64,000 nt of DNA, taken from assembly GCF_019802045.1 (NCBI RefSeq), contig NZ_JAHVHU010000018.1, forward strand, positions 1 through 64,000. The letters are read 5' to 3'. Positions 44,975 to 53,995 of this stretch are shown here, piece after piece; position 1 is the first letter of the stretch, and each line of letters starts with the position of its first letter. Both the position numbers and the translations under genes were made by a program. The notes below the pieces were generated by a model that saw only the letters and a list, made by a program, of their open reading frames with translations, was not told the origin of the DNA and did no database searches. The DNA comes from Membranihabitans marinus (lineage in GTDB: Bacteria; Bacteroidota; Bacteroidia; Chitinophagales; Saprospiraceae).

Positions 44975-45931
44975 ATGATCAAAGCAGAACGACTCGACGT
45001 GACACAGATCGTGCCCAAATTAAAGCACGCTACCATTTTCGAATACTTCGACGCCCTCGATGCCGGCGAGGGTTTCATCATTGACAATGATCACGATCCC
45101 AAACCTTTGTATTACGAATTGCTGGGAGAGCGAGGAAACATATTCAACTGGGAATACCTCGAACAAGGCCCCGAATGGTGGAGGGTCCGTATAGCTAAAA
45201 AAGAAAAAAGAAACGGGACCACCGAAACCATCGGTGAGATCGCAGCCAAAGATCTTCGCAAGGCCCAATTGCTCAGAGAAAAAGGCATTGATTTTAGCTG
45301 TGGTGGAGACAAAACCGTCAAAGAAGTAGCCGGGGACCTCGGTATCGAAGAAGAACAACTGAAGGAAGAACTGGAAAATAAGAAAACTTCTTCAAATCTT
45401 CCTCCTTCGCATAATTATCAGGACTGGGGTATCGACTTTTTAATGGATTACATTGTGCAATCACATCATCAATATGTCAAAAGGAATGCACCCAACTTAA
45501 CAGATTTGATTCTCAAAGTCACCGAACGACACGGAAATGAACACCCGGAACTGAAAAAATTAGCCTATGCAGCCCGGTTGTTTTTTAACGACTTAGTAGC
45601 GCATATGAAAAAAGAAGAATCCATATTGTTCCCGGCCATCAAAGCAATCGATCAGGGAACCGCCTCAAAAGACCAAAACGCCACACCCAAAAACATCAAG
45701 TCTGCCGTCCTGATGCTGGAAAAAGAACATCAGATCAGCATGGAAGACTTCACCTATTTCCGCAATTTAACCAATGATTATGAGCTGCCCGAAGCGGCCT
45801 GCGATTCCTGGGCTTATTTATATCAGCTTTTGCAGGAATTTGAAGAAGACTGGGTTTATCACGTGCATATAGAGAATAATATCTTATTTCCAAAAGCGCT
45901 GGAAATGACTGAAGAATTAAGTAAAAACTAA
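44975..45931 (+). CDS. ric: iron-sulfur cluster repair di-iron protein with N-terminal DUF2249
   Basis: 318-residue RIC/YtfE/ScdA-type protein that repairs Fe-S clusters damaged by nitric oxide or oxidants. Three parts are visible: a DUF2249 domain (about 5-78, FEYFDALDAGEGFIIDNDHD, WWRVRI), a ScdA_N-like part (about 82-130) with IDFSCGG and C109, and a hemerythrin-like domain (about 150-315) with the iron-ligating histidines in QSHHQYV, HMKKEES, EKEHQIS and HVHIENN. The DUF2249 fusion is typical of Bacteroidota. It is first in a same-strand cluster of four genes (44975-48584). Confidence 0.9.
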   Translation: MIKAERLDVTQIVPKLKHATIFEYFDALDAGEGFIIDNDHDPKPLYYELLGERGNIFNWEYLEQGPEWWRVRIAKKEKRNGTTETIGEIAAKDLRKAQLLREKGIDFSCGGDKTVKEVAGDLGIEEEQLKEELENKKTSSNLPPSHNYQDWGIDFLMDYIVQSHHQYVKRNAPNLTDLILKVTERHGNEHPELKKLAYAARLFFNDLVAHMKKEESILFPAIKAIDQGTASKDQNATPKNIKSAVLMLEKEHQISMEDFTYFRNLTNDYELPEAACDSWAYLYQLLQEFEEDWVYHVHIENNILFPKALEMTEELSKN

Positions 45932-46108
45932 TGGTTCGCTGAAAAATTATTCTGCGTTATCTCAGGGTGTGTTTTGCAGACTGGGCGTCCAATGAAATGA
46001 TTTGGATGCGCATTCATCAGCCCAACGCAATCAGGAAATACATCACTACAGCGCGAAGATCAAAATTTAGAATTCCGAAATCCATTCCCCACGTTTGAGT
46101 AGCAGAAT

Positions 46109-46966
46109 ATGGTGACAAATAAAATCAAAGTCATGGAATACAACGAACGCACCAAAATATCGAAAATCATACAACATGACAAAACCAGTATTGATGCCAT
46201 AGCCCGTATTGCTCCCCCCTTGAAGCGGTTGAAGAATCCGATACTGCGAAAAATCATGGCGTCCAGAGTGACCGTAGCGGAAGCAGCAAGTATGGGTGGT
46301 TGTCAGGTAGAAGATTTTATCCGGGCACTGAAACCGTTGGGGTACCTGTACCGCGTTGCAGACAATAATGAAGTTCAGGGTGCCGACGATCAAATACCAG
46401 ACTGGTTGGAAGACACAGCCAAGACAGACATTCACTCTTTTGACGTACGGCCGATCATTGAAAACGGCACCGATCCGCTAAAGGCGATTATGGCGGAATT
46501 CAAAAAAGTAGGGCCCTCAGGTATTTTGTGCATCATCAATACCTTCGTCCCTACCCCATTAATTCATCTTTTGGAAAAGAAACTAGCAGAGAAGACCTAC
46601 ATAAAGACAATCAATGAGAAGGAATACCATACCTACTTCTTAAAAAAAGGGAAGGTTACTAAACCTGATCAACCCACCGAATCCAATGTGATCATGGATG
46701 ACGAAAATTCCTTTGATCAGGTGTGTCATCGATTCACCACCGATAAAAAGGAAGTGATCGACGTCCGCCATCTTGAAATGCCACTACCAATGCAAACCAT
46801 ATTGGGCGAATTGGAAGAATTACCGGAGAATGAAGCCTTGTATATCCATCACAAGCGGGTTCCCATTTATTTACTGGAAGAACTGGCGGATGGAAATTTT
46901 GAAGTTCATATTCATTCTATTGCCGAGGGAAATGTCAAAATGCTTATATTTCACAGCAAACCATGA
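46109..46966 (+). CDS. DUF1858 and double DUF2249 protein
   Basis: 285-residue soluble protein. An N-terminal DUF1858-like helical domain (about 10-75, IAPPLKRLKNPILRKIMASR, VTVAEAASMGGC) is joined to two DUF2249-like domains (about 105-195 and 210-285). The latter repeat the pattern FDVRPIIENGTDPLKAIMAE, then GILCIINTFVPTPLIHLL, and DVRHLEMPLPMQTILGELEE, then EALYIHHKRVPIYLLEEL. DUF2249 is related to TusA-like SirA folds. Such proteins sit beside RIC and NO-related genes. The start could also be ATG 46133. The gene overlaps the membrane gene by 4 bp. Confidence 0.8.
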   Translation: MVTNKIKVMEYNERTKISKIIQHDKTSIDAIARIAPPLKRLKNPILRKIMASRVTVAEAASMGGCQVEDFIRALKPLGYLYRVADNNEVQGADDQIPDWLEDTAKTDIHSFDVRPIIENGTDPLKAIMAEFKKVGPSGILCIINTFVPTPLIHLLEKKLAEKTYIKTINEKEYHTYFLKKGKVTKPDQPTESNVIMDDENSFDQVCHRFTTDKKEVIDVRHLEMPLPMQTILGELEELPENEALYIHHKRVPIYLLEELADGNFEVHIHSIAEGNVKMLIFHSKP

Positions 46967-48240
46967 TTAATTATAATACAGGGAAAGTCCCCTCTTCAGC
47001 CATTATACTGCCATTTTATGCCACCGGAACTGGGGCCTTTTTGGTACTTTGTCTGCTGTTGGTATGGAGCCCACAGAGTTTACTGATGCATTATTTCAAT
47101 CCCCACCTGCTGGGAATTGTCCATACGGCGGCTCTGGGATGGGGGACCATGATCATTTTTGGAGCATCGTACCAACTGCTACCGGTCATATCGGAGCACA
47201 ACCTCCGGAGCAACGATCTGGCGATCCTGTCCTATTATTTACTGATGGCTGGTGTGGTTTTACTGGTTTGGGCGCTCTGGTCCTTCCGGACGGGCTGGAT
47301 CATGGTCACCGGGGGAAGCATGATCGTACTTGCCTCCCTGCTTTATCTGATCAATGTAGTGCTGACTGGTAGACCGAGCCCCCAGTCCAATATCCAGAAA
47401 TATTTTATAATCAGTTCAGCCGTTTGGTTGGTATTTACCACCGTCGTCGGCCTGCTTCTGGCGATCAACCTGGGCCATCCATTTTTCAGTCGAGACCATA
47501 TGACGATACTGAAGCTTCATGCCCACCTCGGCCTGGCGGGCTGGTTTCTACAACTCATCACCGGGGTCAGTAGCAAGCTGGTTCCCATGTTTTTGCTGAG
47601 CCACGCCAAGAAGACCAAATGGCTCAATGGGGCCTTTATTCTCCAAAATGCCGGGCTCATCCTTTTTCTAGCCGATGTCTATTTTATAGGATACAGCTCC
47701 CGGGTCCTAATCTGGCTGGTGGTGGCTGGTATCGGCGTTCTATGCTGGCTAGTGGACCTGGCAAATCACTATCGGAAACGGATAAAAAAGAAAATCGATC
47801 TTCAAATGAAGCAGACCTTTGCATCCATGCTGGCGCTGATAATGGGGATTGGTACGATCCCATTCGTCCATCTCTTATCCGCTTCCGGACAAGGCTCCAC
47901 ATTCACCATGATATATGGTACTTTCGTATTTATGGGGTGGATTACGGGGATCATTCTCGGTCAGACCTTCAAGACCCTCCCCTTCATCGTATGGAATGAC
48001 CATTATAAAAAACTAACCGGCAAGGTCAAAGTCCCGTTGCCACGAGATCTCTACCGGGCGGGATGGCTCCGATATCAGTTGGGGCTTTTCATCGTGGCAC
48101 TGCTCTTGTTGATCACAGGTATTGCCACGAGACAGCTGCTCATCATCCGCATCGCGACCTGGTGCTGGCTGGGACTGGCTCTGATGTACGCATTCAATGT
48201 CGGCCAGATCCTTTTTCACAAGACCAAAACGACAGAATAA
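46963..48240 (+). CDS. 12-helix heme-copper-oxidase-like membrane protein
   Basis: 425-residue integral membrane protein with about 12 helices. Helix 2 has HYFNPHLLGIVHTAALGWG (H43, H48, H54), and helix 6 has LKLHAHLGLAGWF (H186, H188), the places of heme ligands in cbb3/NorB-type subunit I. The His-His pair and Tyr/Glu features of a CuB site are not visible, so a terminal oxidase or standard NO reductase is unlikely. It probably binds heme in a NO-related process; this is an inference. It overlaps the DUF2249 gene by 4 bp and is 11 bp before the SufT-like gene, so the genes form one operon. Confidence 0.75.
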   Translation: MINYNTGKVPSSAIILPFYATGTGAFLVLCLLLVWSPQSLLMHYFNPHLLGIVHTAALGWGTMIIFGASYQLLPVISEHNLRSNDLAILSYYLLMAGVVLLVWALWSFRTGWIMVTGGSMIVLASLLYLINVVLTGRPSPQSNIQKYFIISSAVWLVFTTVVGLLLAINLGHPFFSRDHMTILKLHAHLGLAGWFLQLITGVSSKLVPMFLLSHAKKTKWLNGAFILQNAGLILFLADVYFIGYSSRVLIWLVVAGIGVLCWLVDLANHYRKRIKKKIDLQMKQTFASMLALIMGIGTIPFVHLLSASGQGSTFTMIYGTFVFMGWITGIILGQTFKTLPFIVWNDHYKKLTGKVKVPLPRDLYRAGWLRYQLGLFIVALLLLITGIATRQLLIIRIATWCWLGLALMYAFNVGQILFHKTKTTE

Positions 48241-48251
48241 ACACTCTAATT

Positions 48252-48584
48252 ATGGGAACGATAAAAAAGTTGGACGACTACACCCCGCAGGAACGAAAGG
48301 TCCTTGACCCGCTTTATGATGTCATCGACCCGGAGTTGTTCGTCAACATCGTCGATCTGGGTTTGATCTACAACATCGAGGTGGATTCAGAACAAAACAT
48401 ATTGATTACCATGACTTTCACCACTCCCTTTTGCCCGATGGGGGAATCGATTATCGACGGGGTGGAAAATGTACTGCATATAGAATTCCCGGATCGCGAG
48501 GTTCATATCGATCTGACCTTTGATCCGCCGTGGTCCCCTGAAAGGTTGACAAACGAAGGGAAAAAAATGCTTGAGATGAGTTGA
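48252..48584 (+). CDS. SufT-like Fe-S assembly factor (DUF59/MIP18)
   Basis: 110-residue single-domain protein of the MIP18/PaaD/SufT family, which assists maturation of Fe-S proteins. VIDPELFVNIVDLGLIYNI carries the conserved D-P-E-x-x-x-N/DI-x-DLGL motif, TMTFTTPFCPMG contains the conserved Cys, and VHIDLTFDPPWSPERL the C-terminal block. The start is ATG 48252 (MGTIKKLDD); an upstream open extension is in the membrane gene. It completes the Fe-S/NO stress operon. Confidence 0.88.
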   Translation: MGTIKKLDDYTPQERKVLDPLYDVIDPELFVNIVDLGLIYNIEVDSEQNILITMTFTTPFCPMGESIIDGVENVLHIEFPDREVHIDLTFDPPWSPERLTNEGKKMLEMS

Positions 48585-48598
48585 TGAAGTTGAGGTTT

Positions 48599-48643
48599 CC
48601 TCCTACGTTCAAATAGTCATCGGAACTATGACGAACAAGGAGG
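48599..48643. repeat. 45-bp hairpin after the SufT-like gene
   Basis: CCTCC...GTTC...GTCAT pairs with ATGAC...GAAC...GGAGG, giving three stacked stems around a CGGAACT loop. It lies 15 bp after the stop at 48584 and has no T-run. It could be an mRNA-stabilising structure or a small repeat. Confidence 0.4.
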
Positions 48644-48791
48644 TTGAGGTGTTCTATTTGGGAAAGTCGAAATGTTGAGGTTGGCAGACCCGGGAAATGC
48701 GAGTGCGGACTTCTAAAAAACAAGAGTCCTGAATTAATTTTGGAGGGAATAAAATCCAAATTTATAAGGAGGAATCATGGAAACACCTATG

Positions 48792-49130
48792 TTATCTTCG
48801 AAGTGCCTGAATATCTTTTTTCAAGATTGGTAAATCCTTGATCAGAATTCGCCACAGCGTTGTTGGATCAATAGAATCATAGGCGTGCACAAGCATATTC
48901 CTAAGGCTAATAATATGTTTGCCTCCAGTAACTTTTATATTTGAGTCGATTTTTAATATTTTACCAACGGCTTCACCAATGATCATTAAATCTCGTTCTA
49001 CTGCTCGAATTGAAACAAAATTTTCATTGAATTTTTCATATTCATGATCATGCATTTCGATTATATCTTCAAGTTCGGAAATGACTGTTTCGATGTCCAA
49101 AATGTATTTCAGAATTTCCTTACGCAGCAT
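48792..49130 (-). CDS. hepT: HepT-like HEPN-domain ribonuclease toxin
   Basis: 112-residue helical protein of the HEPN (DUF86) family. The R-x4-H ribonuclease motif is present in RNMLVHAYD. Helices ILDIETVISELEDII and AVERDLMIIGEAVGKIL are characteristic. It is the toxin of the HepT/MntA pair and is AMPylated by MntA in studied systems. It overlaps the MntA-like gene by 11 bp. Complete. Confidence 0.9.
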   Translation of the reverse strand: MLRKEILKYILDIETVISELEDIIEMHDHEYEKFNENFVSIRAVERDLMIIGEAVGKILKIDSNIKVTGGKHIISLRNMLVHAYDSIDPTTLWRILIKDLPILKKDIQALRR

Positions 49131-49428
49131 ATAAAGGTACTTTTGTTTGATCCAATTCCTTCCTAAAAACAGGATTCTTGATAGCCCGGTAAGAAATTAA
49201 ATCAATTGGCCGCTTGAATAATTCTTCCAAATCATCCAACAGCCCAAAAAAAGCATCCCCCCTTTCAATAGGCCCCAGGGAGTCTTCAAACAAAACAGCA
49301 AAATCCATATCACTTTTCTCACTAAATTTTCCCGTTGCTGCAGACCCAAACAGATATAGCTCTGATACAGAATGCTTCAAACAGATCGCATTCAGACTTT
49401 CCATTTTCGAATTTATGAGATCGTTCAT
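49120..49428 (-). CDS. mntA: MntA-like nucleotidyltransferase antitoxin
   Basis: 102-residue minimal nucleotidyltransferase if started at ATG 49428 (MNDLINSKMES). The frame is open up to 49518, giving 132 residues, but the first 30 residues are not family-like. The catalytic motif is LFGSAATGKFSEKSDMDF, with G-S and D-x-D intact. It neutralises HepT by AMPylation in related systems. Translation is coupled to the toxin gene (11-bp overlap). It contrasts with the broken paralogue at 36742-37053. Confidence 0.85.
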   Translation of the reverse strand: MNDLINSKMESLNAICLKHSVSELYLFGSAATGKFSEKSDMDFAVLFEDSLGPIERGDAFFGLLDDLEELFKRPIDLISYRAIKNPVFRKELDQTKVPLYAA

Positions 49429-49790
49429 ATTATCAAAGATAATGAAGATATTCTGTAAATACTCTTTATTAGCAAAATTATGATTTGTGGCACGCAGAAC
49501 ATAATATTGAACGTCCATCGCTACGACGAAGGTTTCCTATTAAAACTTTGTCCTGCAGGATGGTGCAGCAAATGAATATCTGGTTAAAAATTTAAGCCAC
49601 TATAAAACAGTGTAGACCGATGTAAATAAATGGGAATTCACAAACAAAAATTCACTTTCCGGTCATCACGGTTGAAAGGTGCGGGGCATTATTCTCCCCC
49701 TCAAAAACCGACGGCAAATGCCACGCACGAAGGCTGTGGCAAATCCCATCAGATTTCACAATAAAACTCCCCTCAACTCCCAAATTTTTC

Positions 49791-49801
49791 TTTACTTTGC
49801 A
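49791..49801 (+). promoter_or_regulatory. TTTACTTTGCA box upstream of the aminotransferase
   Basis: The 11-mer TTTACTTTGCA ends 27 bp before ATG 49829. It is identical to the box upstream of speA (30669-30679, minus). A variant of the TAnnTTTG -7 element is likely. The 49519-49790 part of this gap shows no other feature. Confidence 0.35.
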
Positions 49802-49828
49802 CGTTGAAATTAACCATCATCAACTTCA

Positions 49829-51043
49829 ATGAATATGACAAGTACTACACACCCCAAAGTATCTGATCGCGTCCAAAACATGAATGAATCGGCCACGATC
49901 AAAATGTCCCAAAAAGCTCGGGAGCTCCGTGCACAAGGACATGAGGTGATTTCACTCAGCCTGGGAGAGCCTGATTTTGACACACCAGAGCATATCAAGG
50001 AAGCTGCCATCCAGGCATTACATGATGGAAAAACAAAATACACGCCCGTACCGGGAATCCTACCACTACGGGACGCCATCGTCGATAAATTCAAAAGCGA
50101 TAACGGGCTGGAATACAGTGTCAACCAGATTGTGGTCTCCAACGGAGCGAAGCAATCCCTGGCCAACGCGTGTCTGGCCTTGCTCAACCCCGGCGATGAA
50201 GCCATCATACTGGCTCCGTACTGGGTATCCTATATTGAAATAGCTAAATTAGCAGGTGGAAAACCAGTGGTTGTCAGTGCAGGAATCGAACAGGACTTCA
50301 AAGTCACGCCTAAGCAATTGGAAGCGGCTATCACCGACAAGTCCAGGGTGGTAATGTTCTCCTCCCCATCCAATCCCACCGGCAGTGTGTACAGCCGGGA
50401 GGAACTGGAGGCATTGGCCGAGGTGCTCCGCAAGTATCCGAATATTATAGTGATCGCGGACGAAATCTACGAACACATTAATTTCGGTGATAAACACACT
50501 AGCATAGCGAGTCTGGATGGCATGCTGGACCGCACGGTTACCATCAATGGATTCTCTAAAGGCTATGCGATGACCGGCTGGCGATTGGGTTATATGGGCG
50601 CACCGCTGTGGATCGCTAAAGCCTGTGCCAAAATTCAAGGCCAAACTACAAGCGGCGCCAATTCCTTCAGCCAGGAAGCAGCGGTCATTGCGTTACGGAA
50701 TAAATCGGACGAAATGGATATCATGCGGAAAACCTTCGAAAAACGAAAACGACTCGTGTCGGATAAACTCCGTGAGATCCCCGGCATTCAGGTTCCCAAC
50801 CCAACCGGGGCGTTTTATATTTTCCCCAATGTCAGTTCTTATTTCGGAAAATCAAGTGGAGTTACCAAGATAGCTAACGCCGATGACTTTGCGGAGTACC
50901 TGCTGACAGAAGCTCATGTAGCGACGGTCTCAGGATCTGCCTTTGGGAATGATGATTGCATCCGGATATCTTATGCCGCTTCCGAAAAAGAATTGAATAC
51001 CGCATTGGACCGAATCAAAGCGGCCTTGGAGAAGTTGAAATAA
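49829..51043 (+). CDS. PLP-dependent aminotransferase, aspartate aminotransferase class I
   Basis: 404-residue fold-type I aminotransferase that most likely interconverts aspartate and oxaloacetate using 2-oxoglutarate. The PLP lysine is K244 in NGFSKGYAMTGWRLGY. SLSLGEPDFDTPEHIKEA, SNGAKQSLANACLALLNPGD, SSPSNPTGSVYSREEL and the C-terminal DDCIRISYAASE are subgroup I gamma/beta signatures. A broader substrate range (for example aromatic amino acids or prephenate) cannot be excluded. It is monocistronic. Confidence 0.9.
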   Translation: MNMTSTTHPKVSDRVQNMNESATIKMSQKARELRAQGHEVISLSLGEPDFDTPEHIKEAAIQALHDGKTKYTPVPGILPLRDAIVDKFKSDNGLEYSVNQIVVSNGAKQSLANACLALLNPGDEAIILAPYWVSYIEIAKLAGGKPVVVSAGIEQDFKVTPKQLEAAITDKSRVVMFSSPSNPTGSVYSREELEALAEVLRKYPNIIVIADEIYEHINFGDKHTSIASLDGMLDRTVTINGFSKGYAMTGWRLGYMGAPLWIAKACAKIQGQTTSGANSFSQEAAVIALRNKSDEMDIMRKTFEKRKRLVSDKLREIPGIQVPNPTGAFYIFPNVSSYFGKSSGVTKIANADDFAEYLLTEAHVATVSGSAFGNDDCIRISYAASEKELNTALDRIKAALEKLK

Positions 51044-51324
51044 ATTTTAATTTCCTCACGGAGTGACACAGCTTGTCACGCACCAGCGTGGGAGAAGATC
51101 ACTGAGGTGGCAGTAAGCTAACCTGAGTGTGTGGGTTAAAATGCTTTTTGCCGAGCAGGTTGAGTTCATTACTGCATGTATGTCGGATTGTGCAAAAAGA
51201 CCTGTCGAGCGTTTCTCCCAAACACTGACAGGTTTTACCTTTTCCCAATTAATTATCTACTTTATAAACCACATCTTCCTTTCCAAATAGCAAGATCTCC
51301 GAAACACTGTCAGGTTAATTAACA

Positions 51325-51858
51325 TCAAAACCTGAATTCCTGGTTCAACAATCGGGAGGAGATGAATCCTGTTTCCTCCACGATTAATTCAAAAACTCCA
51401 TCGTTCAGAAAAAAACCCTGCACTTCCTTTGTAGTAGGTTCTACGATCCAATACTCTTGCACGCCATGACGTTCGTAAACATCTTTCTTTTGGTTCTGGT
51501 CATACTTTGAGGTACCGGGGGAAAGTAACTCAACGACCAAATCAGGAGCGCCATGAAAACCATTTTCTTCAATATTAGCCAAACTATCCGCACTGATAAA
51601 AATAATATCAGGCTGAAATACATTTTGCTCATCCAGATAGACATCGTAAGGGGCGATCCGAACTTCACCAACAGGATTCTTTTCCAAGAAATTGAATATC
51701 CTTACACTAATTATATGCAAAATCTTTTGATGGATATCCGTAGGTGATGGTGACATGACGAGTTGACTTTCGATGAGCTGAGCCAGGGTGCCTTCCGGAA
51801 GCGCATCAAAAACTTCCCGGATGGTTCGTGGCGGTGGTTGCGTGATAAGAGTTTCCAT
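51325..51858 (-). CDS. Uma2 family endonuclease, paralogue 1
   Basis: 177-residue Uma2 (DUF820) protein with a PD-(D/E)XK-like core: SPSPTDIHQ, APYDVYLDEQNVFQPDIIF, GAPDLVVELLSPGTSKYD, and EYWIVEPTTKEVQGFFL. The biological role of the family is unclear; many members are thought to be nucleases of mobile or defence loci. The frame is open further upstream to 51936, but METLITQPPPRTIREV at 51858 matches the starts of the two paralogues, so I use 51858. It is nearly identical at the DNA level to paralogue 2. Confidence 0.88.
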   Translation of the reverse strand: METLITQPPPRTIREVFDALPEGTLAQLIESQLVMSPSPTDIHQKILHIISVRIFNFLEKNPVGEVRIAPYDVYLDEQNVFQPDIIFISADSLANIEENGFHGAPDLVVELLSPGTSKYDQNQKKDVYERHGVQEYWIVEPTTKEVQGFFLNDGVFELIVEETGFISSRLLNQEFRF

Positions 51859-52169
51859 ACTGCGAAGTTTATCTAAATATAAAGAAAACAACTCCATTAA
51901 AAGAATTTTCTCACGAAGAGCCACGGAGAAGATCACTGAGAAACCACAAAGCTAACCTGACATCGTCTGAGCTAAAATGGTTTTTGCCGAGCAGATTAAG
52001 TTCATTACTGCATGTATGTCGGATTGTGCAAAATGACTTGTCGAGCGTTTTGCACCTTGCGCCCAAACACTGACAGGTTTTACTTTTTCCCAATTAATTA
52101 TCTACTTTATAAACCACATCTTCCACTCCAAATATCAAGATCTCCCAAACACTGTCCGGTTAATTAACA

Positions 52170-52703
52170 TCAAAACCTGAATTCCTGGTCCAACAATCGG
52201 GAGGAGATGAGACCTGTTTCCTCCTGACTTAATTCAAAAACACCATCGTTTAGAAAAAAACCCTGCACTTCCTTTGTAGTAGGTTCTACGATCCAATACT
52301 CTTGCACACCATGTCGTTCGTAAATATCTTTCTTTTGGTTCAGATCAAACTTCGAGGTACCGGGTGATAGTAATTCTATTACCAAATCCGGTGCCCCATG
52401 GAATCCATTGTCCTTAATGTTCAACAGATTATCCGACCCGATAAAAACAATATCAGGCTGAAATACATTTTGCTCATCCAGATAGACATCGTAGGGAGCA
52501 ATAAACACTTCTCCCAAAGGATCCTCTTCCAGATAGTTATAAATCATGACATTGATTTTATTTAATATCTTCTGATGGATCGTTGTAGGAGATGGAGACA
52601 TGACCAATTGATTTTCGATGAGCTGAGCCAGGGTGCCTTCGGGAAGCGCATCAAAAACTTCCCGGATGGTTCTTGGCGGTTGCTTGGTGAGTATTGTTTC
52701 CAT
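52170..52703 (-). CDS. Uma2 family endonuclease, paralogue 2
   Basis: 177 residues, the same length and domain layout as paralogue 1. The Uma2 motifs are NVFQPDIVFIG, GAPDLVIELLSPGTSKFD and VQEYWIVEPT. It differs mostly in the middle (LNKINVMIYNYLEEDPLGEV) and near the C-terminus. It lies 39 bp after the start of paralogue 3, reading the same way. Catalytic acidic and Lys positions are retained. Confidence 0.88.
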   Translation of the reverse strand: METILTKQPPRTIREVFDALPEGTLAQLIENQLVMSPSPTTIHQKILNKINVMIYNYLEEDPLGEVFIAPYDVYLDEQNVFQPDIVFIGSDNLLNIKDNGFHGAPDLVIELLSPGTSKFDLNQKKDIYERHGVQEYWIVEPTTKEVQGFFLNDGVFELSQEETGLISSRLLDQEFRF

Positions 52704-52742
52704 AGAATAATTATTAATTATACGAAGGTTTTATAAGTTTCA

Positions 52743-53276
52743 TCAAAAATTAAATTTACGATCCAGCAAACGTGAATGAATAATTCCTGTTGCCTCATGC
52801 ATTAACTCAAAAACGCCATCGTTTAGAAAATAACCCTGCACTTCCTTTGTAGTAGGTTCTACGATCCAATACTCTTGCACGCCATGCCGTTCGTAAGCAT
52901 CCTTTTTTTGATTCAGATCATACTTCGAGGTACCGGGCGAAAGTAACTCAACGACCAGATCAGGAGCTCCATGCAGACCATTTTCATGAATTTTTGATAA
53001 ATTATCAGCAAGAACAAACACAATATCCGGTTGAAATACATTCTCCGCATCAAGATGTACATTATATGGAGCAATGCGAATCTCTCCGATCGGATTATCT
53101 TCTAAAAATGTAAGCATTAAAAAATTAATTCGATTCAAAACTTTCTGATGGCTATCCGTAGGTGAAGGCGACATAACGAGATGATTTTCGATGAGCTGAG
53201 CCAGAGTGCCTTCCGGGAGCGCATCAAAGACTTCCCGGATCGTTCGTGGCGGTGGTTGTTTGATCAAAGCGTCCAT
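52743..53276 (-). CDS. Uma2 family endonuclease, paralogue 3
   Basis: 177 residues, the most divergent of the three (HLDAENVFQPDIVFVLADNL, GLHGAPDLVVELLSPGTSKY). Motifs are intact. It heads the tandem set on the minus strand. The set probably arose by successive local duplications, with paralogues 1 and 2 the youngest pair. No other gene that could name a system adjoins it. Confidence 0.88.
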   Translation of the reverse strand: MDALIKQPPPRTIREVFDALPEGTLAQLIENHLVMSPSPTDSHQKVLNRINFLMLTFLEDNPIGEIRIAPYNVHLDAENVFQPDIVFVLADNLSKIHENGLHGAPDLVVELLSPGTSKYDLNQKKDAYERHGVQEYWIVEPTTKEVQGYFLNDGVFELMHEATGIIHSRLLDRKFNF

Positions 53277-53338
53277 AGATATCTGTGATTTGTATAAATA
53301 TAATGGATATTCAACAAAATCAGTTCAGATACCGTAGA

Positions 53339-53983
53339 TTATCTCTCTTCTACGATAGGCAGCTGGGACCATTTGTTCCTATGCATCTCCAGATATTGTT
53401 CATAATAAGGGACGGCATGTGGAAGTAATTTTTCAGATTCGGGATATTTTCCGGTCATCCGTCGTTGACGCATTCCTTCGAATAAGGTCACTGCACAAGC
53501 CACGGAAATATTAAGACTATCCACCATACCATGCTGTGGTATGCAAAAATTTCCATCTGCTTTGGATACTGCTTCATCGCTCACGCCATCATGTTCATTT
53601 CCAAATAAGTAGGCACCCGGTAAGGTAAAATCCAGGTCGTAAATAGTACGGGTTTTTTCTGTCGAACTAAGGTATGTGGTATATATCTGATGATACTTCT
53701 CGCGCACAGCTTTAAAGCAAGCATCGAGATCCTCAAAATAGTGCACCTGCACCCATTTTCGCGTACCCGCTGTGGTTCGCTTTCCCAATCCAATTTCATT
53801 CGGACGGTGATCAACATCAGAATAAAGAACATAAAGATCACCGATTCCCACCGCATCGCAACTTCTCATCACCGCTCCCACATTGTGCCAATCACTCACA
53901 TTCTCGAGGATCACGGTCCAATCCGGTTGCCGATGGTTGGCTAACTGGATGTATTTTTGATCTCGATGTGCGGTGATCTTCAT
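53339..53983 (-). CDS. TrmH-family RNA 2'-O-methyltransferase (SpoU)
   Basis: 214-residue SPOUT-class enzyme that methylates a ribose 2'-OH in tRNA or rRNA. The knot motifs are present: VSDWHNVGAVMRSCDAVG (motif 1), LFGNEHDGVSDEAV (motif 2), and FCIPQHGMVDSLNISVACAV (motif 3). It resembles TrmH, the tRNA Gm18 methylase, but the position is not provable. It lies 12 bp downstream of the lipoprotein gene and is probably in the same transcript. Confidence 0.9.
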   Translation of the reverse strand: MKITAHRDQKYIQLANHRQPDWTVILENVSDWHNVGAVMRSCDAVGIGDLYVLYSDVDHRPNEIGLGKRTTAGTRKWVQVHYFEDLDACFKAVREKYHQIYTTYLSSTEKTRTIYDLDFTLPGAYLFGNEHDGVSDEAVSKADGNFCIPQHGMVDSLNISVACAVTLFEGMRQRRMTGKYPESEKLLPHAVPYYEQYLEMHRNKWSQLPIVEER

Positions 53984-53995
53984 ATAATTGGCTAT

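Larger units (their letters stand above)
51091..52703 (-). repeat. tandem duplication of a Uma2 gene with its 3' spacer
   Basis: Segment 51091-51858 and segment 51925-52703 align over the whole gene and the non-coding 3' flank (shared words: GGAGAAGATCACTGAG, TTCATTACTGCATGTATGTC, CCCAATTAATTATCTACTTT). The gene starts are offset by 845 bp. Identity stays high even in the non-coding flank, so the duplication is recent. A third gene copy (52743-53276) lacks the flank and is more divergent. Confidence 0.8.

Noticed and set aside
51859-51936. 26-residue N-terminal extension of Uma2 paralogue 1
   Set aside because: It extends into the duplicated non-coding flank; the other paralogues start at the equivalent of 51858.
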